Notes: generated by a model from the sequence alone, not told the origin. Counted from the stretch's first letter, positions 1-7,502 are shown. The stretch: 12,037 nt of DNA from Synergistaceae bacterium (GCA_017446645.1 JAFSQO010000254.1:1-12037); one strand, 5' to 3'. Program-made: numbers and translations.

Positions 1-398
1 GACTCCAGCCAGCTTTCAAGAATTAATACAGCTGCAATCTTGTCTACGTGACTTTTACGCTTCTTTCTCGACACGTCAGCTTCGATTAGCATTCTGTTCG
101 CTATAACGGTCGTGAATCTCTCATCCCATGTTACAAATTTTCTTTCAGGGTAAGAAACTCTCAACTCGTCAACAAGTCCTGAAATTCTATCGCCTGCCTC
201 GCTGACTTTGCCGTCGGTTCTTACTGGCAAGCCTATAACTATCAAAGCAGGGTCGTACTTCTCAAGAGCCGATTCAAAATCACTCAGCCATGTTTTAGAG
301 TCCCAGACTCCTAGACCCTGAGCAATTATCTCTGAAGGATCTGAGACTGCTGCACCGATTCTTACGCTGCCAATGTCAAGGGCTAATATCCTGCTCAA
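1..398 (-). CDS. ruvX: RuvX/YqgF family Holliday junction resolvase-like nuclease (3' end outside window)
   Basis: RuvX (YqgF) is an RNase H-fold protein linked to Holliday-junction resolution and pre-16S rRNA 5'-end processing. I translated the minus strand by hand. The frame opens at a TTG (398-396) and stays open to the window edge, giving 132 complete codons of a family usually near 140 residues, so only a few residues are missing. Residues 4-10 read ILALDIG, with acidic Asp8 on the first strand. IGLP follows at 55-58, WDERFTT at 91-97, and HVDKIAAVLIL at 117-127 carries the late acidic residue Asp119. These match the family's catalytic carboxylate motifs. TTG is the only plausible start: the next upstream in-frame codon of note is a TGA at 416-414. 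GAAGGGA about ten bases upstream can act as ribosome binding site. The start overlaps the TGA of the RNHCP gene, implying translational coupling. Confidence 0.92.
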   Translation of the reverse strand, partial: MSRILALDIGSVRIGAAVSDPSEIIAQGLGVWDSKTWLSDFESALEKYDPALIVIGLPVRTDGKVSEAGDRISGLVDELRVSYPERKFVTWDERFTTVIANRMLIEADVSRKKRKSHVDKIAAVLILESWLE

Positions 399-805
399 TT
401 CGCTAAAGTCCCTTCAAGTTCGCGAACATACTCAATCGGAAACGGAGGACAAGCTATGGGCTTCATCGCAATAGAAAGCAGCTTGGCCGGGTTATCGTCA
501 GGGGCAACGTGATTCAAATTCAGATGACCGCAAACCCTGCACCTGTGAATTATTGACCACTCGCCATTTTTGCGAACCCATATGCCTATAGGTTCCATAA
601 TGCCCCCGCAGTCTGCCTTGCGATCTCCCGGCTCATTGTCCAAGTGAAGACTTGAGAGGCAATTGCTGCAGTGATTCCTGTGTCTCTCACCGTAAATCGG
701 AGGATTGACCTTCCAGCCGCAGACTTTGCAGGTAAAGCCCTCCATACACGTCGCCGTCTTGTAGTTCTCATGATTGAATTTCCTGCGCTTGTTTTCTCTG
801 TTCAC
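395..805 (-). CDS. RNHCP-domain zinc-ribbon protein of unknown function
   Basis: This is a 136-residue soluble, cysteine-rich protein that matches the RNHCP domain family, whose function is not established. The signature here is RNHCS at residues 43-47 rather than RNHCP. Cys26, Cys29, Cys46 and Cys49 form a likely first zinc site. Cys66, Cys89 and Cys92, with nearby histidines, could form a second. The N terminus is very basic (RENKRRK), which would suit nucleic-acid binding, but that is inference. The start is GTG (805-803), supported by GAGGAGGT seven bases upstream. The gene lies 111 bases after alaS and its TGA overlaps the TTG of ruvX. The company of alaS and ruvX hints at a role around tRNA, ribosome or DNA processing, without proof. 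No signal peptide or membrane segment is visible. Confidence 0.85.
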   Translation of the reverse strand: MNRENKRRKFNHENYKTATCMEGFTCKVCGWKVNPPIYGERHRNHCSNCLSSLHLDNEPGDRKADCGGIMEPIGIWVRKNGEWSIIHRCRVCGHLNLNHVAPDDNPAKLLSIAMKPIACPPFPIEYVRELEGTLAN

Positions 806-810
806 GTTAA

Positions 811-880
811 GACCTCCTCAAGTTTGTAAAATTTGCGTTCTCTTGGGAGGTTCTGAAAATTTATATGCTCCAGACCTCCC
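811..880 (-). promoter_or_regulatory. Leader hairpin with a possible alternative pairing to the RNHCP gene's Shine-Dalgarno site
   Basis: In the 111-base gap after alaS, the transcript contains GGGAGGUCUG (880-871), then CAGAACCUCCC (855-845), then the SD region GAGGAGGUC (819-811). The first two pair as a ten base-pair stem with one bulged A and a 15-base loop. The middle segment can instead pair with the SD segment (about eight base pairs with the same bulge), because the first and third segments share GGAGGUCU. No T-tract follows the stem, so it is not a typical terminator. The pairings are visible by eye; any regulatory use is inference. Confidence 0.4.
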
Positions 881-916
881 GGCCTAGTGCAATCTTTAAT
901 ATAAATCTCATGTTTC

Positions 917-3565
917 TTATTTCTCCTTTGTTTGAGATTTAACAAGTTCGCGGATTTTTGTCAAAGCCTCCTCAAGTTTCGAGCCTTCACGCCCTCCGCC
1001 TTGAGCAAGATTCTTTCTGCCTCCGCCTTTACCGCCTAAAATTATACACGCTTCCTTAACGAGTGCCCCTGCATTAACGCCCTGATTCACTGCTTTGTCG
1101 TCTGCCATGACTACAAGCTGGCATGAATTATCTTCAGTGTTCACTGACGCAAGAATTACGATATTCGGTTCAGGTCTTGCCCTTGCCTTGTCGCCGATGT
1201 CACGCAGCATGTTCGCTTGAATGTCCGGGAATCTCCCAATCTGAAGCAAAATCCCGTTAATCTCTTCGCGCTCTAGGAATCTCTCGGAATTTTCGAGTAA
1301 CTCCTTCAACTTCACTGCCTGAATCTGACTCTTCATGGTCTTGAGGTCTTCGATTAAGGTCTTGGCCTTCTCGTTGAGATTATCCTCGTCAGTCATTAAC
1401 AACGCTGTCATTGAAGTCCTCAACGCAAATAATTTTTGCAATATAGTCAAAACGTTCATACCTGTAGTAGCTAAGATTCTACGAGTTCCTGAGCCAATGC
1501 TTTCTTCGCGCAAAATCTTGAAGCTCCCGATGTCTCCTGTGCGTTTAACGTGCAAGCCTCCGCAGAGTTCCATAGAGAAATTCGGAACAGTAACGACTCT
1601 GACTGTGTCGCCGTATTTTTCTTCAAAGAGTGCTTTTGCTCCCAGTTCTTGAGCCTCTTCTTTGCTGTGTTCTGAAATATTTAGCTCTGAGTTATTCAGG
1701 ATTTCCTGATTTATGATTCTCTCTGCCTCGATAATTTCTGACTCAGTTACAGGAGAATGATGGGTGAAGTCAAATCGCAAAAACTCGTTTGTCACAAGTG
1801 AACCGGCCTGCCTGACATGACGGCCAAGTACACGCCCTAATGCCTCGTGCAATAAATGAGTCGCTGTGTGGTTGCGTCTGATTGCTGCCCTTCTCTCGTT
1901 GTCAACAAGACAGATAACTTCATCGCCAACGTTAATAACGCCTTGAGCCTCGCACTTCACGGAATGAACGATAATTTTGCCGTGAGGTACGGTGTTCATG
2001 ACTTCGAGAGATAAATTGCCGGTCTTGATTGTTCCTGTGTCGCCGACTTCTCCGCCTCTTTCTGCATAAAACGGAGTAGAGTCCAACACAAGCTCGAATT
2101 CGCAAGGAGTGTTGACGCTGTCGACTCTGCCTTCAGGAGTAATTATTGCTAAGATTTTTCCTGAGTCCGAAAATTTTTCATAGCCCGTAAAATTCGTTGC
2201 TCCTGACTCGTTCTCTAATTCTGTGTAGACATCGCCGGCTAATGCGCTCTTCTTCTGTTTGCTTGATGCCCTGGCGCGTTCTCTCTGGGCGTTCATCGAG
2301 GACTTGAAACCTTCGTCATCAAGTGTGAAGCCCTGCTCTTCAGCCATCTCGCGGGTTAATTCAGGGGGGAAGCCGTAAGTGTCATAGAGAGTGAAAATCA
2401 CTTCGCCGGGTATTTCTTTGACTCCTTGAGCCTTGAGTCCGGCAATTTCTGAGTCAAATAACTCCGTGCCCTGTTTAAGAGTCTTGTTAAATTTCTCTTC
2501 TTCGAGATTAATTATCTGCTCAATTACAGGACGCTGAGTGATTAATTCTCTGTAAGGATCACCCATTATCTCTATCAATATGGGAAGATACTCACACAAG
2601 AATAACCCCTCAAAGTTTAGCAGCTTTCCAAATCTCACTGCACGGCGCAATAATCTCCTTAAGACGTAACCGGGACCATCATTTGAAGGCAGGACTCCGT
2701 CAGCCAGCATGAAGGCAACGCTTCTCACGTGATCTGCGATGACTCTGACGGCCATGTCATTGCGCGGGTTATCACCGTATTTAATGCCAGCTCTCTTACA
2801 CGTGTAATTAATCATAGGCGTGAACAAATCCGTCTCGTAGTCAGTATCTACTCCCTGAACGACTGAAGCAAGACGCTCTAAGCCCATTCCCGTGTCAATA
2901 TTCTTGTGAGGCAATAGGGGTAAACTGCCGTCCTTCTGTCTGTCGAACTGGGTGAAAACGAGATTCCAGATTTCCATGTATCTGTCACAGTCACAGCCGA
3001 CTCCGCATGTGGGTTTGCCGCATGAGTACTTCTCACCGCGATCGTAGTAAATCTCACTGCAAGGCCCGCAAGGTCCTGTGTCGCCCATGAACCAGTAATT
3101 ATCGTCCTGGCCAAACCTGAAGATTTTGCTTTCAGGTAAGCCGACTTCATTGTGCCACACGTTAAAAGCTTCGTCATCGTCAAGGTAAATCGTAGCATAG
3201 AGTCTTTCAGGATCAAGTCCGACTCTCTGAGTCAAAAACTCCCATGCCCAAGTGATGGCCTCGTGTTTGAAGTAGCTGCCCCATGAGAAATTGCCAAGCA
3301 TCTCGAAGAAAGTATGATGTCTCGCAGTCCTGCCGACGTTCTCGATGTCGTTAGTCCTTACGCATTTCTGACTCGTTACGACTCTGGGGTACTCAGGCTC
3401 TTTGATTCCCAAGTAATAGGGCTTGAGAGGGACCATTCCCGCAATCGTGAATAAGAGCGACGGGTCTTCCGGGACAAGTGAGAAGCTAGGGAGGTGCTTT
3501 GCTCCTTTTTCCTCCCAGAACTTTATGAACATTTCACGCAATTCAGCAGCTTTTCTGTACTGCAT
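917..3565 (-). CDS. alaS: Alanine--tRNA ligase (alanyl-tRNA synthetase)
   Basis: AlaRS charges tRNA-Ala with alanine in the cytoplasm and clears mischarged Ser- and Gly-tRNA-Ala. At 882 residues it is full length (the family is about 875). The N-terminal class II catalytic core starts YRKAAELREMFIKFWEEKGA and contains RTARHHTFFEMLGNFSWG near residues 80-97. GDTGPCGPCSEI and a Cys-rich insert (CGKPTCGVGCDCD) follow near residues 160-195. The editing domain shows the zinc motif HTATHLLH near residue 565 and CGGLH near 665. The C-Ala domain ends with the glycine-rich run GGKGGGRKN near 847. The ATG overlaps the slipin stop (TAATG), with AGGAGG seven bases upstream inside the slipin gene. That gives tight coupling to the slipin. 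GNFSWGS replaces the commoner GNFSFGD, a mild variation. Nothing suggests loss of function. Confidence 0.98.
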   Translation of the reverse strand: MQYRKAAELREMFIKFWEEKGAKHLPSFSLVPEDPSLLFTIAGMVPLKPYYLGIKEPEYPRVVTSQKCVRTNDIENVGRTARHHTFFEMLGNFSWGSYFKHEAITWAWEFLTQRVGLDPERLYATIYLDDDEAFNVWHNEVGLPESKIFRFGQDDNYWFMGDTGPCGPCSEIYYDRGEKYSCGKPTCGVGCDCDRYMEIWNLVFTQFDRQKDGSLPLLPHKNIDTGMGLERLASVVQGVDTDYETDLFTPMINYTCKRAGIKYGDNPRNDMAVRVIADHVRSVAFMLADGVLPSNDGPGYVLRRLLRRAVRFGKLLNFEGLFLCEYLPILIEIMGDPYRELITQRPVIEQIINLEEEKFNKTLKQGTELFDSEIAGLKAQGVKEIPGEVIFTLYDTYGFPPELTREMAEEQGFTLDDEGFKSSMNAQRERARASSKQKKSALAGDVYTELENESGATNFTGYEKFSDSGKILAIITPEGRVDSVNTPCEFELVLDSTPFYAERGGEVGDTGTIKTGNLSLEVMNTVPHGKIIVHSVKCEAQGVINVGDEVICLVDNERRAAIRRNHTATHLLHEALGRVLGRHVRQAGSLVTNEFLRFDFTHHSPVTESEIIEAERIINQEILNNSELNISEHSKEEAQELGAKALFEEKYGDTVRVVTVPNFSMELCGGLHVKRTGDIGSFKILREESIGSGTRRILATTGMNVLTILQKLFALRTSMTALLMTDEDNLNEKAKTLIEDLKTMKSQIQAVKLKELLENSERFLEREEINGILLQIGRFPDIQANMLRDIGDKARARPEPNIVILASVNTEDNSCQLVVMADDKAVNQGVNAGALVKEACIILGGKGGGRKNLAQGGGREGSKLEEALTKIRELVKSQTKEK

Positions 3566-4371
3566 TATTTGGCCTCCTCTTTAGCAAGACTAATCTTGTC
3601 AATGAACGGCTTGAGTAAATCAACAGGCACAGGGAAGAATGTAGTAGTGTTTCTATCGCCTGAAATTTCGCGTATAGTTTGCAAGTACCTCAACTGCAAG
3701 GTAACCGGTGAGGTTTCCATTTGTTTGGCTGCTTCGGATAATTTTGCTGCTGCCTGAAGTTCTCCTTCTGCTGCGATGATCTTTGCCCTTCTCTCGCGTT
3801 CTGCTTCAGCCTGCCGAGCCATTGCGCGCTTCATGCCTTCCGGGAGTTCAAGCTCTTTGACTTCAACGGCACTGACTTTGATTCCCCAAGGGTCTGTTCG
3901 TTCGTCAATGATTTTCTGAAGTTCCTGATTGATTTTCTCTCTTGATGATAAAACTTCGTCAAGCTCTACTGAACCTACAACGCTTCGTAAAGTTGTCTGG
4001 GCTAATTGGCTGGTTGCTACGACATAATTCTCAACTTCGACGACTGACTTTGCAGGCTCTAAGACTCGAAAATAAACGACAGCATTAACTTTAATTGCTA
4101 CATTATCCTTCGTGATTACTTCCTGAACTGGAACGTCAAGAGTCAGGATTCGCAAATCTACCGTGACTGATCTGTCAATAAACGGAACTATGAAGACAAT
4201 TCCGGGACCACGGCTGCCAACAAGACGGCCAAGTCTGAACAAAACGAGCCGCCTGTATTCAGGGACTATTTTGATCGCAGTTGACAGGATAATAATCAAG
4301 AAAAACAACGCGACAAAGATACTGCCTATGCTGGATATAACAGAGCTTAAATCGCTAATATCGATAATCAT
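3565..4371 (-). CDS. Slipin / stomatin-like SPFH-domain membrane protein
   Basis: Slipins are bacterial stomatin homologues that form large membrane-bound oligomeric assemblies and are often tied to membrane-protein quality control. This 268-residue protein has one N-terminal hydrophobic segment at about residues 11-33. The typical [12 protein letters not shown] entry to the SPFH domain follows at 38-49, then [12 protein letters not shown]. The SPFH core extends to roughly residue 170, followed by a charged helix rich in Ala, Glu and Arg ([20 protein letters not shown]), as in stomatins. The C-terminal segment includes [11 protein letters not shown]. The ATG has AAAGGTGA about seven bases upstream. 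It lies 25 bases after acpS and its TAA overlaps the alaS start. In many genomes slipins sit beside an NfeD gene; none is visible here. The family call is firm and the cellular role is unknown. Confidence 0.93.
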   Translation of the reverse strand: MIIDISDLSSVISSIGSIFVALFFLIIILSTAIKIVPEYRRLVLFRLGRLVGSRGPGIVFIVPFIDRSVTVDLRILTLDVPVQEVITKDNVAIKVNAVVYFRVLEPAKSVVEVENYVVATSQLAQTTLRSVVGSVELDEVLSSREKINQELQKIIDERTDPWGIKVSAVEVKELELPEGMKRAMARQAEAERERRAKIIAAEGELQAAAKLSEAAKQMETSPVTLQLRYLQTIREISGDRNTTTFFPVPVDLLKPFIDKISLAKEEAK

Positions 4372-4396
4372 AAAAATCTCACCTTTCTGAAATTAA

Positions 4397-4753
4397 TTAA
4401 TTTTCTACGATGACTATTGCGCACGCTAAATCTTTTTCGTGACTCAATGAAAGAAATATTTTATACGGAAATTTAATTTTTTCACTAAGCCTTATACCTG
4501 GTTTGCCGTCTGAGTCATGAATCACTGCAAAGTCCTCGCCATTCATGACTCGCATTAAATCAACTCCCGATGCCTTACAGAATGCTTCACGGGCTGCAAA
4601 ACAAGCTGCGTAACTTTCAAAACGTCTCCTGCCTTTTGACTCTGCATATGCAATTTCTTCAGGAGTAAAAATTCTATCACGAAAATGTTCTGACTCTAAA
4701 GCCTTCTCGATTCTGGATATGCTGCAAAGGTCAATGCCTACTGCCTGAATCAT
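4397..4753 (-). CDS. acpS: Holo-[acyl-carrier-protein] synthase
   Basis: AcpS transfers 4'-phosphopantetheine from coenzyme A to a serine of acyl carrier protein, activating it for fatty-acid synthesis. The 118-residue length is normal for the family. The N terminus has VGIDLCSISRI with metal-binding Asp8. The second signature, FAAREAFCKASG, carries the conserved acidic Glu56. The C terminus contains LSLSHEKDLACAIVIVE, the usual CoA and trimer-forming strand. The ATG overlaps the dnaJ stop as ATGA (4753-4750), so translation is probably coupled to dnaJ. Its own SD would lie inside the dnaJ tail and is not strong. The slipin gene follows after 25 bases. Placement between a chaperone gene and a membrane-scaffold gene is not a usual acpS neighbourhood. 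Confidence 0.95.
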   Translation of the reverse strand: MIQAVGIDLCSISRIEKALESEHFRDRIFTPEEIAYAESKGRRRFESYAACFAAREAFCKASGVDLMRVMNGEDFAVIHDSDGKPGIRLSEKIKFPYKIFLSLSHEKDLACAIVIVEN

Positions 4754-5901
4754 TTAAATAAATTCTTGACTCTGTCAAAGAAACCTGGCTCGCCGTCACC
4801 TACTGGGGCCTTCATTTCTTCCGCAAGCTGCTTGATTAAATCCTTCTGCTTATCCGTGAGTTTAGTAGGCACATCGATAAAGACATGAGCATACAAATCG
4901 CCGTTAGAGTTAAGCCTGTTATTGAGCTTCGGCATTCCCTTACCCTTGACCTTCAGGACTTGGCCGTGTGAAGTTCCAGCAGGTACAGAAATTTTCGCCT
5001 TCTCCCCGTCAAGAGTCTTAATCTCCAACTCGCTCCCTAAGACTGCCTGAGGATAAGTGATGAATAACCTTGTGTGAAGGTCCTGGCCCTCGCGCTCGAA
5101 ATCTTTATCGGGTGCAACATCAACCACCAAATACAAATCGCCTGGTTCGCCGCCGTTGTGTCCGTCCTCGCCTGCGCCTGGGATTCTGAGCCTCATGCCC
5201 CTCTCAATGCCTGCTGGAATCTTGACTTCGATAGTATGCTTCTTGCGAATATGTCCGCGCCCTCCGCACTCGTCGCATTTGTCGCGAATTATTTTGCCTC
5301 TGCCCTTGCATTCAGGACAAGTCGTAATGCTCACGAACTGCCCGAATAAACTTTGCTGGGTCTGTCTTACCTGCCCCTGTCCTTTGCATCTTGGACAAGT
5401 TTCGGGTTTAGTGCCTGGTTTTGCACCTGTGCCGTTGCAGTGCTGGCAATTCTCGTACTTCATGACATCAACGTCGCGGGTCAAGCCTTTATATGCATCA
5501 AGAAGCGAAATATTGACGAGCATCTCTATATCATCGCCCTGTCTTGCTGCGTTGGGGTTCGAGCGTTGTTGATAACCGCCCGCAAAGCCGCCTCCGAATG
5601 CCTGAGAGAACATATCGCCCAAGTCCCCGAATAAGTCATTCAGGTTTACTCCGCCCATGCCTCCAAATGGATTGCCGCCGGAATTTGAGCCTGTCATGCC
5701 GAACTGGTCATAACGAGCGCGTTTATCAGGGTCATTCAGGACTGCATAGGCTGCATTAATCTTCTTGAATTTCTCTTCTACAGTTTTATCGCCTGGATGT
5801 GAGTCAGGGTGATATTGATGAACAAGTTTGCGGTATGCTTTTTTTATATCTGCCTGAGTCGCATCTCTTGGGACTTCAAGAATCTCGTATAAGTCCTCCA
5901 A
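4750..5901 (-). CDS. dnaJ: Chaperone protein DnaJ (class A Hsp40)
   Basis: DnaJ delivers unfolded clients to DnaK and stimulates its ATPase. At 383 residues it is a complete class A protein. The J domain covers residues 1-68 with the HPD tripeptide at 31-33. A Gly/Phe-rich linker runs about 71-113. Four zinc-centre repeats start at Cys152, Cys169, Cys195 and Cys209, each CxxCxGxG. Two C-terminal substrate-binding domains follow to the end. The start is TTG (5901-5899): an in-frame TAA sits just upstream and the J domain must begin here. The SD is AGGAAGGTG, with 11 bases between AGGTG and the TTG. It heads the operon with acpS (ATGA overlap). No dnaK, grpE or hrcA is in the window and no CIRCE element is seen upstream, so heat control, if any, works differently. 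Confidence 0.97.
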   Translation of the reverse strand: MEDLYEILEVPRDATQADIKKAYRKLVHQYHPDSHPGDKTVEEKFKKINAAYAVLNDPDKRARYDQFGMTGSNSGGNPFGGMGGVNLNDLFGDLGDMFSQAFGGGFAGGYQQRSNPNAARQGDDIEMLVNISLLDAYKGLTRDVDVMKYENCQHCNGTGAKPGTKPETCPRCKGQGQVRQTQQSLFGQFVSITTCPECKGRGKIIRDKCDECGGRGHIRKKHTIEVKIPAGIERGMRLRIPGAGEDGHNGGEPGDLYLVVDVAPDKDFEREGQDLHTRLFITYPQAVLGSELEIKTLDGEKAKISVPAGTSHGQVLKVKGKGMPKLNNRLNSNGDLYAHVFIDVPTKLTDKQKDLIKQLAEEMKAPVGDGEPGFFDRVKNLFK

Positions 5902-5912
5902 AATTTACAAAA

Positions 5913-5951
5913 CACCTTCCTAATAGTGATTAATATTTCTAATGATAGCAA
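5913..5951 (-). promoter_or_regulatory. dnaJ leader: ribosome binding site with a weak thermometer-like pairing
   Basis: The dnaJ SD reads AGGAAGGTG (5921-5913). Upstream, UUGCUA (5951-5946) can pair with UAGGAA (5922-5917), including one G-G mismatch. This is the arrangement of the UUGCU-against-SD helix in ROSE-type RNA thermometers. An inner AUUA/UAAU helix is possible. The helix is short and AU-rich, and no covariation evidence is available, so this is only a candidate. Confidence 0.2.
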
Positions 5952-5991
5952 TAAAAATTACCCTTCTGCAATTAATTTAATCACAGAAGGG
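5950..5991 (-). terminator. Rho-independent terminator of the coiled-coil/TPR gene
   Basis: Reading the minus strand, CCCTTCTG (5991-5984) and CAGAAGGG (5968-5961) form an eight base-pair stem with a short inner AT helix. It is followed by TAATTTTTATT, an interrupted T-tract. It lies 35 bases after the stop codon of the coiled-coil gene and before dnaJ, so it separates the two transcription units. A promoter for the dnaJ operon must lie between here and 5902 or overlap this hairpin. TATCAT (5948-5943) is a possible -10 box but has no convincing -35 partner. Confidence 0.75.
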
Positions 5992-6025
5992 TGTAATAAT
6001 AAATTTTCTGTGAGTAAATAAATTT

Positions 6026-7378
6026 TTACTTACTGCGCCGTCTTGCAGGTCTTGCCGGGGCTTCGAGTCTCTGCTTCAGTTCCTGAGCTGGTTTGTAGTT
6101 CGGGTTAATTTCCAGAGCCTTGTTTACCCAGTTTAATGCTTCGTCCCTGTGATTGCGTAATCTCTCTGCTGCGAGTCCTGCCCAGTAAGCTGCAAGATAG
6201 TTTGCAGGGTCTGCTTCTGCTGCCTTGACGTAATCCTCGAATGCCTGTGTGATTCTGTTCGAGCTGTATTTCTGATAGGCTGCTCTCTGCATGGCTATTA
6301 ACTCGCGGCGTTTCTCTGCAGGAATGTTGTAAGTAAGTATCATTGCTGCTTCTGTCGAGTTATTGGGGTCAAATGCAGGAAGTTCCTTTATCAGGGCCTC
6401 AAGCTCGTTGACCTCGATAGTCTTGCGCGCTGTATCTGCCTCGCGTCTTGATAAATCCGACTCACGTCCTGCAAGGGCTGCTGTCTTTTCGTCAAGCTGT
6501 TTATTCTTGCTGGCAAGTTCTGACTCTTTTGCTGAAAGTTCTGACTCTTTCTTTGCAATTTCTGACTCAGAGTCTTTTATTGCAGCAGTCTGGCCGGATA
6601 ATTTTTTCTCCTGCTCACTCACTGAATTTTCACGGGTTGTTATTGCCTCTTCACGAGTTTTCAGTGCGCTGTCTCTCTGATTCAGATTTGCCTCAAGCTC
6701 CTGAAGTCTTGCACCTGTAGCTTCACGCTCTGTTAATGCTGCCTCACGCTTGACGAGTTCTGACTCTCTCTCTGTGAGTTTGTCAGCTGCTTCTTTGGCA
6801 GTGGTCTTTGCGTTGAGTTCGCTTTCACGTTCTGCAAGAGCTGCCTCTCTCTTTGCCAGGTCTGCCTCACGTCCTGCGATTAGGGTAGCTGACTCTGCGA
6901 ATTTCTGACTCTCCTGGGCAAATGCCATTTCACGGCGGGCCAGTTCTGCCTCACGGGCCATCAAGTCCATCTCTCGCTTGTTAATCTGGGTTTCACGGCC
7001 AAGCAATACTGCTGAAGTTCCGGAAATCTCGCGCATCTTTGTCGTGAGTGAAGCTGAACGTGATGCAAAATCCCTTTCCTTCTTGACGAGTTCAATCTCA
7101 CGGGCTGCAATGGAATCGCCAAGCACTTCGAGTTCCTCCTCGCGTTCTGCAAGGGCTGCTTCTCTGGCTGCTAATTCGTCCTGTTCTGACTCTGACTCTG
7201 ACTCATTATCTGTAACTTGTGCCTGTGGTTCTGAGTCCTGAGACTCCGCAACTGCCGGGGCTTCTGACTCAGTCACTACTTCTTTCTGAACAGGATTAAC
7301 TGCTTCGGGTTCGTCGGCATAAGAGACTGCACAAAGCACCATGAGCATCAACACGAGCAACGCTATTTTTCTGAACAT
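6026..7378 (-). CDS. Exported coiled-coil protein with C-terminal TPR segment, function unknown
   Basis: I do not recognise a named family for this 450-residue protein. Residues 1-21 form a signal peptide: RK, a hydrophobic run, then SYA before Asp22. Cys16 is not in a good lipobox, so a soluble periplasmic or surface location is more likely than a lipoprotein. An acidic, Ser/Glu-rich linker (residues 22-67, including SESESE) follows. Residues about 68-330 are a continuous charged coiled coil built of imperfect seven-residue units such as REAALAE and KESELSA. The segment 345-440 holds one or two TPR-like helical pairs (ANYLAAYWAGLAAERL, then ALNWVNKALEINPNYKPA). The tail is basic (RPARRRSK). 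The ATG has GGGAGG ten bases upstream. The gene has its own terminator on each side. A structural or cell-envelope-spacing role with a TPR docking end is possible but unproven. Confidence 0.75.
   Translation of the reverse strand: MFRKIALLVLMLMVLCAVSYADEPEAVNPVQKEVVTESEAPAVAESQDSEPQAQVTDNESESESEQDELAAREAALAEREEELEVLGDSIAAREIELVKKERDFASRSASLTTKMREISGTSAVLLGRETQINKREMDLMAREAELARREMAFAQESQKFAESATLIAGREADLAKREAALAERESELNAKTTAKEAADKLTERESELVKREAALTEREATGARLQELEANLNQRDSALKTREEAITTRENSVSEQEKKLSGQTAAIKDSESEIAKKESELSAKESELASKNKQLDEKTAALAGRESDLSRREADTARKTIEVNELEALIKELPAFDPNNSTEAAMILTYNIPAEKRRELIAMQRAAYQKYSSNRITQAFEDYVKAAEADPANYLAAYWAGLAAERLRNHRDEALNWVNKALEINPNYKPAQELKQRLEAPARPARRRSK
6389..7177 (-). repeat. 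Heptad-repeat coding region (imperfect 21-base periodicity)
   Basis: This part of the coiled-coil gene encodes residues about 68-330 as imperfect seven-residue units with Arg-Glu or Lys-Glu pairs and regularly spaced Leu. The DNA is visibly repetitive: variants of a phrase encoding REAALAE or ESELSAK recur, and GAGTCA is used repeatedly for Glu-Ser. Such repeats can expand or contract by slippage or recombination, so unit number may vary between strains. Confidence 0.7.
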
Positions 7379-7422
7379 AAAACTAAATCCTCCCTGAGCG
7401 AAAAAATTTTTTTTGTGTTAAT

Positions 7423-7449
7423 TCTATAATATCAGCAAGTTTTTAACAA
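7423..7449 (-). promoter_or_regulatory. Candidate promoter of the coiled-coil/TPR gene
   Basis: After the glgC terminator, the minus strand carries TTGTTA (7449-7444), a 15-base spacer and TATAGA (7428-7423) within a TATTATAGAAT block, about 45 bases before the ATG. The spacer is shorter than the ideal 17 bases, so the -35 assignment is uncertain. A promoter here is expected because the gene lies between two terminators. Confidence 0.35.
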
Positions 7450-7465
7450 ATTTGAGAGAGTATAC

Positions 7466-7502
7466 GAAAAACAGCACCCCACGAGTAAAGCATGAAGTGC
7501 TG
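7466..7502 (-). terminator. Rho-independent terminator after glgC
   Basis: On the minus strand, CAGCACTTCAT (7502-7492) pairs with GTGGGGTGCTG (7482-7472) as an 11 base-pair stem with three G-U pairs and a nine-base loop. TTTTT follows directly (7471-7467). It starts 30 bases after the glgC stop and ends the glycogen gene cluster. Confidence 0.85.

Noticed and set aside
862..896. Promoter in the alaS-RNHCP gap (TTGCAC with TATAAA)
   Set aside because: The spacer is 21 bases and the boxes overlap the hairpin arm. The match is not convincing.
881..916. Terminator directly after alaS
   Set aside because: The only stem in this gap (845-880) has no T-tract after it, so the RNHCP and ruvX genes are taken as part of the same transcript.
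5156..5572. Plus-strand open frames opposite dnaJ (and similar ones opposite alaS, glgA and the coiled-coil gene)
   Set aside because: They lie wholly inside well-supported minus-strand genes, resemble no protein family and have no ribosome binding sites. They are shadows of biased codon use.
5902..5960. CIRCE element controlling dnaJ
   Set aside because: I found no TTAGCACTC or GAGTGCTAA half-sites in the leader.
7318..7333. Lipoprotein signal with Cys16 in the coiled-coil protein
   Set aside because: The residues before Cys16 (MVL) do not fit a lipobox, while SYA before Asp22 is a good standard cleavage site.
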